Positions 1-4,134 of a stretch of 10,585 nt of DNA are shown here, one piece after another. The notes beneath the pieces were generated by a model. It searched no databases. It had not been told where the DNA came from and saw nothing but the letters and a program-made list of their open reading frames with translations. The position numbers were made by a program, and so were the translations under genes. How positions within the stretch are numbered: the first letter of the stretch is position 1; each line of letters starts with the position of its first letter. This stretch comes from Erysipelotrichaceae bacterium. Its GTDB lineage: Bacteria > Bacillota_I > Bacilli_A > Erysipelotrichales > Erysipelotrichaceae. The stretch covers positions 1 to 10,585 of the forward strand of contig JAUNJW010000051.1 in assembly GCA_030533035.1 (NCBI GenBank), written 5' to 3'.

Positions 1-51
1 CGTCAGCCTTCCAAGCTGAATACGGGAGTCCGATTCTCCTCACTCGCTCCA
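1..51 (+). tRNA. tRNA-Gly (UCC anticodon), 3' part; 5' end outside the window
   Basis: The sequence folds as the 3' two thirds of a tRNA. The anticodon stem is TCAGC (3-7) with GCTGA (15-19), and the loop CTTCCAA (8-14) places TCC at 10-12, which decodes glycine GGA/GGG. The variable loop has four bases. The T stem is GGGAG (24-28) with CTCCT (36-40), the acceptor 3' strand is 41-47, the discriminator is T48 and CCA is encoded at 49-51. The acceptor 5' strand and the D arm lie upstream of the window. The T loop reads TCCGATT, so the nearly invariant T55 is C. An intrinsic terminator follows 12 bases later, so this is the last gene of its transcript. Confidence 0.9.
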
Positions 52-63
52 TATAGAAATTTC

Positions 64-88
64 CCCAGTATGCACTGGGTTTTTTATT
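64..88 (+). terminator. Intrinsic terminator after tRNA-Gly
   Basis: A perfect 6-bp stem CCCAGT / ACTGGG (64-69 and 74-79) with a four-base loop is followed directly by six T and then ATT. It lies 12 bases past the tRNA CCA end and would end the tRNA transcript. Confidence 0.88.
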
Positions 89-100
89 GATTTGGGGCCA

Positions 101-135
101 AAGAAAAGGGCAGATGCGCTGCGCATCTGTCCTTT
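101..135 (-). terminator. Intrinsic terminator of the ABC exporter gene
   Basis: A long inverted repeat has arms at 105-118 and 122-135 and a three-base loop. It is complementary over 14 positions except one A/C mismatch when read on the minus strand (a G-U wobble on the plus strand). On the minus strand the stem is followed by a TTTTCTTT tract. It begins 14 bases beyond the stop codon of the exporter gene. Confidence 0.8.
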
Positions 136-148
136 GGAAACATTCTGC

Positions 149-1918
149 TTAATCACTGGCCGGAATGCCGTTCCACAGCCGCCAGTAGGTTCCTTTTTCC
201 GCGAGAAGGGATTCGTGGTTTCCTTCTTCCTCAATGCCGTTTTTGCCGAGGACGATGATTCTGTCCGCATTTCTGATCGTTGTCAGGCGGTGGGCAATTG
301 TCAGTGTTGTCCTGCCGGCGGAAAGATCTGCCAGACTGTTTTCAATCAGGATTTCACTCTCATTGTCAAGGGCACTGGTCGCTTCATCTAGAAGCAGGAT
401 CTTCGGGTTTTTCAGGAAGACTCTCGCAATGGAAATACGCTGCTTCTGGCCGCCGGAGAGCTTGACGCCTCTTTCGCCGACATAGGAATCATAGCCTTCA
501 GGAAGTTCACTGATGAACGAATCGGCGCCGGCAAGCTTTGCGGCCTGAACGATTTCTTCCCTGGAAGCACCGGGCCTTCCGTAGGCGATGTTTTCAAGGA
601 CTGTACCGGAGAAAAGATATACGTCCTGCTGGACAATGCCGATTGCGGAGCGCAGGCTCTTCAGGGTGACATCCCGGACATTATGGCCGTCAATCAGGAT
701 TGCCCCGGCAGTTGTGTCATAAAAGCGGGGAATCAATGACGCAAGCGTGGTCTTGCCGCCGCCGCTTTCGCCGACCAGAGCCAGGTTTTCCCCCGGCCTG
801 ATATCCAGGCAGAGATCATGGAGGACACGGTTATGGTCATCCGGGTATTCAAATGTGACATGGTCGAAGGTGATTCTGCCTTCCTTCACTTCCAGGTCAG
901 CAGCGTCCGGGGCGTCCTGGATGTCCACGGGTGTGTCCATGATTTCCAGGAATCTTTCGATGCCGGTGATTCCGGACTGGAACTGTTCGGCAAACTCGAC
1001 GATTCTGCGGATTGTCGCGATCATCGTTGTGACATACAGAATATAGGCAACCAGCTCACCGGGATTGATCAGTCCATGGACCAGGAACAGGCCGCCGGCG
1101 ATGATCGTCGTTACATACATCAGGCCGTCGAACAGACGGGTGGACATGCTGTAATTGGCCATTGCGTAGTAACGCTCTTTTTTGATCTGCTTGAATTTCT
1201 CATTGCCTCTGGAGAATTTCTCAATTTCCATGTCCTCGGCAGTGAAAGCCTTGACGACCTTTTCCCCGAGAAGGGAATCCTCAACCTGGGCGTTCAGTTC
1301 ACCGATCTGAACGCGCTGCTGCTTGGTGGCCCTGCGGAATCTTCTGTTCAGTTTGATGGAAGCCCAGATCATGAACGGGATGCAGGAGAAGATAATCACC
1401 GTCAGCAGTACAGATGACTGGCAGAGAATGATGAATGAAACAAGAATCTTGATCCCGGCAATGAAGAACTCTTCCGGGCAATGATGGGCAAACTCAGTGA
1501 CGTCAAACAGGTCGCTGGTGATTCTGCCCATGAGCTGGCCGATTTTCGTATTGGCGTAATAGCTGTCAGACAGTCTTTCCAGATGGGAGAAGGCGTCAGT
1601 TCTCATGTCCGTTTCAATATAGACGCCCATGATATGGCCCTGCGAACTCATAAAGTAATACGCTGCCGCGTCGATCACCCTCAGGACCGCATAGATCAGG
1701 GCCAGCTTCATGACCAGGGAGACTGTCAGGTCAGCCGCGTTATACATCGCGGTATTGGTCAGCGTGCTCATGATCCGCGGCAGGACGATATCGCAGAGCG
1801 TTGTCAGCGCGGCACAGAACAGATCAAAAGCCATAAGCTTTTTATATTTGAAAAGATACGGCGCGAATCTTTTTAAGAGTTCTCCGGTTTTGTAATGTCT
1901 GTCTGCTGTTGTGCTCAT
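149..1918 (-). CDS. ABC exporter, fused membrane and ATPase domains (multidrug/lipid type)
   Basis: This 589-residue half-transporter has an N-terminal six-helix exporter membrane domain (about residues 20-315) and a C-terminal ATPase. The ATPase shows Walker A GESGGGKTT (383-391), a Q-loop glutamine at 430/431, signature LSGGQKQR (from 487), Walker B ILLLDE (507-512), a D-loop SALD and a switch histidine in TIAHRL (H543). All catalytic residues are present, so it can work as a homodimer or as half of a heterodimer; no partner half is adjacent. Walker A carries KTT where KST is commoner. I chose the ATG at 1918 because GGAGG sits six bases upstream; the in-frame ATG at 1957 has no ribosome binding site. 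The substrate cannot be read from sequence. The family exports drugs, lipids or peptides across the cytoplasmic membrane using ATP. It is divergent from the PAS gene, which could sense a related signal (inference). Confidence 0.93.
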   Translation of the reverse strand: MSTTADRHYKTGELLKRFAPYLFKYKKLMAFDLFCAALTTLCDIVLPRIMSTLTNTAMYNAADLTVSLVMKLALIYAVLRVIDAAAYYFMSSQGHIMGVYIETDMRTDAFSHLERLSDSYYANTKIGQLMGRITSDLFDVTEFAHHCPEEFFIAGIKILVSFIILCQSSVLLTVIIFSCIPFMIWASIKLNRRFRRATKQQRVQIGELNAQVEDSLLGEKVVKAFTAEDMEIEKFSRGNEKFKQIKKERYYAMANYSMSTRLFDGLMYVTTIIAGGLFLVHGLINPGELVAYILYVTTMIATIRRIVEFAEQFQSGITGIERFLEIMDTPVDIQDAPDAADLEVKEGRITFDHVTFEYPDDHNRVLHDLCLDIRPGENLALVGESGGGKTTLASLIPRFYDTTAGAILIDGHNVRDVTLKSLRSAIGIVQQDVYLFSGTVLENIAYGRPGASREEIVQAAKLAGADSFISELPEGYDSYVGERGVKLSGGQKQRISIARVFLKNPKILLLDEATSALDNESEILIENSLADLSAGRTTLTIAHRLTTIRNADRIIVLGKNGIEEEGNHESLLAEKGTYWRLWNGIPASD

Positions 1919-1924
1919 ACGCTG

Positions 1925-1929
1925 CCTCC
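1925..1929 (-). promoter_or_regulatory. Ribosome binding site fixing the ABC exporter start
   Basis: GGAGG on the minus strand lies six bases before ATG 1918. The longer reading frame starting at 1957 lacks any such site, so the 13 extra residues are probably not translated. Confidence 0.8.
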
Positions 1930-1945
1930 ATGCCTTGAGAATGAT

Positions 1946-1974
1946 ATCATAAGTCATCCATGCATATGCGAAAA
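1946..1974 (-). promoter_or_regulatory. Weak candidate promoter of the ABC exporter
   Basis: A minus-strand TATGAT (-10, 1951 to 1946, 5 of 6 consensus) has only a poor -35 (TTTTCG, 1974 to 1969) at 17-base spacing. It would give a leader of about 20 bases before ATG 1918, which fits the start chosen above. The -35 match is weak, so this is tentative. Confidence 0.25.
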
Positions 1975-2038
1975 TGACTCATATTCAGGTGATTTCCACA
2001 CTGTATGAGGCAGAGCAACTGAAGGAAACGGCCGGAAA

Positions 2039-2047
2039 TGATATGAT
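2039..2047 (+). promoter_or_regulatory. Candidate extended -10 promoter of the PAS gene
   Basis: TGATATGAT is an extended -10 (TGN + TATGAT). The -35 position (CTGAAG, 2019-2024) matches only half the consensus. Transcription would begin near 2054, just ahead of the ribosome binding site at 2055-2060, giving a very short leader. It would exclude the upstream ATG at 1974 as a start. Confidence 0.35.
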
Positions 2048-2054
2048 GCAGGTA

Positions 2055-2060
2055 CAGGAG
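2055..2060 (+). promoter_or_regulatory. Ribosome binding site fixing the PAS protein start
   Basis: CAGGAG lies nine bases before ATG 2070. The earlier in-frame ATG codons at 1974, 2043 and 2046 have no comparably placed site. Confidence 0.65.
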
Positions 2061-2069
2061 CACAAATAT

Positions 2070-2465
2070 ATGGAAATCACATTTGAAGTACTGAAGGCAA
2101 TTCTGGATTCCTATCCCTATGAAGTTGTCTTCGTCGACAGGACCCATACAGTCAGATGGCTCAACCGCACAGCGAAAACAAGATACGGTCAGAGAGTCAT
2201 TATCGGAAACAGTCTGTTCAACTGCCACAATGAAAGCACAAAACCGAAAATCGAGGAGTTCCTGCGGCGGGCGGACGCCGGGGAGGACGAAATGTTCGAA
2301 ACCTACAACCGCAAGACAGGTGAAAGGGAATTCTTTGTGCCGGTCAGAAATGACGAAGGATCTGTCATCGGCTACTTCGAACGCCATGAAGTTCCCTGGA
2401 CGCCGGAAAATGCCGGTGAACCCGTCGGTGAATACTGGCTGAGACGTCTTGCAAAACCAGAGTGA
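2070..2465 (+). CDS. Stand-alone PAS-domain protein
   Basis: This 131-residue soluble protein is almost wholly one PAS fold. An N-terminal helix is followed by YEVVFVDRTHTVRWLNRTA (residues 17-35), typical of the first two PAS strands, then GNSLFNCHNES (46-56), a helical region, and the last strands FFVPVRNDEGSVIGYFERHE (88-107). The pattern FVD...NRTAKTRYG...G..LF.CH resembles the PAS domain found at the C-terminus of DUF438 proteins (family resemblance judged by eye). There is no kinase, HTH, GGDEF or methyl-accepting domain, so it must act through a partner or as a small ligand/redox sensor. Cys52-His53 falls where related domains keep a CH pair; whether it binds heme or metal is unknown. 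I prefer ATG 2070 for its ribosome binding site; an ATG at 1974 would add 32 residues. It is divergent from the ABC exporter. Confidence 0.8.
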   Translation: MEITFEVLKAILDSYPYEVVFVDRTHTVRWLNRTAKTRYGQRVIIGNSLFNCHNESTKPKIEEFLRRADAGEDEMFETYNRKTGEREFFVPVRNDEGSVIGYFERHEVPWTPENAGEPVGEYWLRRLAKPE

Positions 2466-2503
2466 AAACGGAAAGCAGCCGCGGCTGCTTTTCATCTTTT
2501 CAC
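2462..2503 (+). terminator. Terminator after the PAS gene, probably bidirectional
   Basis: GAAAGCAGC and GCTGCTTTTC (2471-2479, 2484-2493) form a GC-rich hairpin around CGCG, followed by TTTTCATCTTTT. A wider pairing GTGAAAA / TTTTCAC (2462-2468, 2497-2503) closes the structure. On the minus strand the hairpin is followed by TTTCCGTTTTC, so it can also end the short minus-strand ORF, whose stop codon is at 2500-2502. Confidence 0.75.
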
Positions 2504-2577
2504 GGCATACGGATCTCAGCAAATATCTCTTTGAGCTCTTCCTGGCTTAACGGCTCCCTTGTGCTTTTTTCCTCCAT
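2500..2577 (-). CDS. Small ORF, 25 residues, function unknown
   Basis: A 25-codon reading frame starts at ATG 2577 and ends in TGA at 2500-2502. The start is preceded by a near-ideal GGGAGG ribosome binding site with a nine-base spacer (minus-strand GGAGG at 2591-2587). The product begins MEEKSTREPLSQEELKEIF and ends IRMP. It is acidic (seven Glu against four Lys/Arg), has no hydrophobic stretch, signal peptide or cysteine, and its middle could form one amphipathic helix. It lies 77 bases downstream of the WYL regulator gene on the same strand, behind a hairpin and a perfect palindrome, and is followed by a terminator. I recognise no family. It may be a real small protein or a leader-like ORF. 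The evidence is the quality of the translation signal and its placement; chance cannot be excluded at this length. Confidence 0.45.
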   Translation of the reverse strand: MEEKSTREPLSQEELKEIFAEIRMP

Positions 2578-2622
2578 GAACTTCTTCCTCCCGGTTAAAG
2601 CATAAATGAATCTGAAAAATCA

Positions 2623-2644
2623 TCTGTACACGGCCGTGTACAGA
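2623..2644. repeat. Perfect 22-bp palindrome, candidate operator
   Basis: The half-site TCTGTACACGG is followed directly by its exact reverse complement, with no spacer or mismatch. It lies 45 bases before the small ORF start, two bases from the WYL terminator hairpin, and overlaps the -35 position of a possible minus-strand -10 (TATGCT, 2604 to 2599). It could be an operator for a dimeric regulator, or a second RNA hairpin at the end of the WYL transcript. On neither strand does a T-run follow immediately, which argues against a simple terminator. Confidence 0.6.
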
Positions 2645-2668
2645 AAAGAGCGGATTATTGTCCGCTCT
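2645..2668 (-). terminator. Hairpin overlapping the end of the WYL regulator gene
   Basis: The 8-bp arms AGAGCGGA (2647-2654) and TCCGCTCT (2661-2668) enclose a six-base loop that contains the TAA stop codon. On the minus strand the stem runs into TTTTC. The U-run is short, so termination may be partial and some transcripts may read on into the small ORF. Confidence 0.6.
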
Positions 2669-3629
2669 CAAGCCGTTTCTTAAGAGTATCGAAGAACAGG
2701 TCGCGATATTCCTGCGGCTCAGTGATCTCAATCGCGTCGAGGAACTGCTGGGCAAGGAACAGGGCGCCGTTCTTTGTGGTTCTGACCTTTGCCGCAAAGT
2801 ATCCTTCTGCGGCCGGAATGGTTCTGAGTTCAGGCCCGAAGATGTCGATCATCTGGTCAATGATTCTTTCTTCGCACAGGAAGGTGACCCAGTCAGTGTC
2901 ACCGGTAAACATGAACAGTTTGCCGGTCGCGTACTGATATGCTTCGGTTTCCTCTGTTTTCTTCATGATGCGCACAGAATCCTCAAGGATGATGACGTCC
3001 TTCATCCTGTCTATGCGCCAGTGGGTGAAGCCGGGATGATTTTCACTTGTGGAGATCAGATACGGCCGGGAATCATTGTAGACAATGTATCTGGGCTCGA
3101 CGAAGTACGGCTCTTTTCTTCTCGGCACAAGTTTTTTTCTGGAGTTGTAGCGCAGGTAAACAAAGCGGATTTTCTTCCGCTGGCTGATGGCTTCGGAAAT
3201 GACGCTGATATTGCGGAAAAGCGTGTCATTGGCTGATTTCTGGTGATTGGGCAGATAGACATTTTCCCGGAATTCTTTCCGTTCGTCTTTTGAAAGGGTG
3301 GCCAGCAGCTTTTCGATCAGCGCTTCACTCTGTTCATGGGAAATGAAATGGGAGGCGTGCACGGCGTTGCATAAAAGCAGGATCTCTCCCTTGTCAAACT
3401 GTCTTGTCTTCAGCCAGTAGCCTTTGCCGTTGTCATTGTAGTCGGAGATTTCATAGCCGGCCTGGCGGAGAATATCCATGTTCGAGTAAATCGTCCGTCT
3501 TTCAATATTCAGATTCAGCCGGTGATTGACTCTTTCCATCAGCTCGTTGGCGGTGAGGGTATGATTTTCATCTGTTTCTTCCTGCAGGATCTGCAGAAGG
3601 GTAAAGGATATATGTTTTTTTTCAGCCAT
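2655..3629 (-). CDS. WYL-domain transcriptional regulator (YafY type)
   Basis: This 324-residue protein has an N-terminal winged helix-turn-helix (about 5-75, ERRTIYSNMDILRQAGYEI being the recognition helix and start of the wing), a central WYL domain (about 140-215) and a C-terminal WCX-like extension (about 235-320). The WYL core is seen in FVYLRYNSRKK, PRRKEPYFVEPRYIVYND, RPYLIS and THWRIDRM; the eponymous W-Y-L triad reads P-Y-L here. WYL domains bind nucleotides, nucleic acid or other ligands and control the attached HTH; family members regulate DNA-damage and phage-defence operons. AAGGAG lies nine bases before ATG 3629. It is divergently transcribed from the HIRAN/DUF2130 operon across 136 bases holding an inverted repeat, so it likely controls that operon and itself (inference). 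Length and domains look complete. Confidence 0.92.
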   Translation of the reverse strand: MAEKKHISFTLLQILQEETDENHTLTANELMERVNHRLNLNIERRTIYSNMDILRQAGYEISDYNDNGKGYWLKTRQFDKGEILLLCNAVHASHFISHEQSEALIEKLLATLSKDERKEFRENVYLPNHQKSANDTLFRNISVISEAISQRKKIRFVYLRYNSRKKLVPRRKEPYFVEPRYIVYNDSRPYLISTSENHPGFTHWRIDRMKDVIILEDSVRIMKKTEETEAYQYATGKLFMFTGDTDWVTFLCEERIIDQMIDIFGPELRTIPAAEGYFAAKVRTTKNGALFLAQQFLDAIEITEPQEYRDLFFDTLKKRLESGQ

Positions 3630-3655
3630 ATAGAATGACTCCTTAAGCTGTTTTC

Positions 3656-3664
3656 AGTTTAGCA
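3656..3664 (-). promoter_or_regulatory. Weak extended -10 candidate for the WYL regulator
   Basis: On the minus strand TGC TAAACT forms an extended -10 (4 of 6 in the hexamer) about 27 bases before ATG 3629. No convincing -35 is present, and the inverted repeat at 3683-3700 would lie over the -35 region, as expected for an autoregulated promoter. Confidence 0.25.
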
Positions 3665-3682
3665 CAGGTGGCATCTTTTTTG

Positions 3683-3700
3683 TTTCCGCGCTGTCGGAAA
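3683..3700. promoter_or_regulatory. Inverted repeat in the divergent promoter, candidate WYL operator
   Basis: TTTCCG (3683-3688) and CGGAAA (3695-3700) are exact inverted copies separated by six bases, an 18-bp dyad suitable for a dimeric HTH protein. It lies between the WYL gene and the HIRAN gene, 54 bases from the first and 66 from the second. No T-run follows on either strand, so an operator is more likely than a terminator. That WYL binds here is inference. Confidence 0.45.
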
Positions 3701-3724
3701 ATTGAATCATCAAGGGAGATACAG

Positions 3725-3745
3725 ATGGAGAAAAAGGAAACATAG
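3725..3745 (+). CDS. Possible six-codon leader ORF before the HIRAN gene
   Basis: ATG 3725 opens the frame MEKKET followed by TAG (3743-3745). AAGGGAG (3712-3718) stands six bases before the ATG, a normal ribosome binding site. The stop is 20 bases before the HIRAN start. It could tune translation or expression of the operon, or be chance. Confidence 0.2.
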   Translation: MEKKET

Positions 3746-3765
3746 AAACATACCACGGAGGCATT

Positions 3766-4104
3766 ATGCAGGACAAAAACTATCTGACAATCACGCACAT
3801 AGACGATTATGCGGGATCAGACGCAATCAGACCCGGAATGAAACTGAAGCTGAAAAAAGATCATCACAATCCATATGATGACGAGGCCATCCTTGTCTGC
3901 ATGGATCATAATATACGCGTCGGCTACGCCGCCAACAGCACATGCACGGTCTGCCGGGGCACACACTCAGCCGGTTATCTTCAGCATCTGTTTGAAGAAG
4001 AAGCGGGCTGCACAGTCTGTTTTGTGGGAGCGGATTTCGCCATCGCGGAACTGGACAATTCACCAAATCAGACAGACTGTGATAATGTAAAGGAAATCAG
4101 ATGA
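3766..4104 (+). CDS. Small HIRAN-domain protein
   Basis: This 112-residue protein matches a stand-alone HIRAN domain across most of its length. The pattern is ITHIDDYAGSDAIRPGMKLKL (9-29), then DHHNPYDDEAILV (32-44, the conserved D.NPYD.AI signature) and RVGYAANS (51-58, the 'GYv.n' strand), ending in AELDNS. HIRAN domains, best known from HLTF/Rad5-type helicases, bind ssDNA or 3' DNA ends. In bacteria they also occur alone or with nuclease/helicase genes. Two CTVC motifs (C60/C63, C82/C85) could form a metal site or disulfides; this is not typical of the family as I recall it. GGAGG lies four bases before the ATG, a short spacing, but no better start exists. The DUF2130 gene follows after 30 bases, so the two are probably one operon. 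Confidence 0.82.
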   Translation: MQDKNYLTITHIDDYAGSDAIRPGMKLKLKKDHHNPYDDEAILVCMDHNIRVGYAANSTCTVCRGTHSAGYLQHLFEEEAGCTVCFVGADFAIAELDNSPNQTDCDNVKEIR

Positions 4105-4121
4105 AATATGAACGGATGAAT

Positions 4122-4127
4122 GGGAGG
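4122..4127 (+). promoter_or_regulatory. Ribosome binding site fixing the DUF2130 start
   Basis: GGGAGG stands seven bases before ATG 4135, whereas the in-frame ATG at 4120 overlaps this site and has no site of its own. The start at 4135 also puts the conserved EQIRCPHCG directly at the N-terminus, as in relatives. Confidence 0.85.
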
Positions 4128-4134
4128 TTCTTAT

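Noticed and set aside
818..1417. 199-codon open frame on the plus strand inside the ABC exporter gene
   Set aside because: It is antisense to a gene with all ABC motifs intact; its product shows no domain pattern and the ATG has no ribosome binding site.
1919..1957. Upstream start (ATG 1957) for the ABC exporter
   Set aside because: No ribosome binding site; GGAGG at 1925-1929 supports ATG 1918.
1947..2522. 191-codon open frame antisense to the PAS gene
   Set aside because: Composition is a complement artefact, no ribosome binding site, and the plus-strand PAS pattern is clear.
2516..2797. 93-codon minus-strand frame across the WYL gene end and the gap
   Set aside because: Overlaps the WYL coding region in another frame and runs through the terminator hairpin and palindrome; the 25-codon frame there has the ribosome binding site instead.
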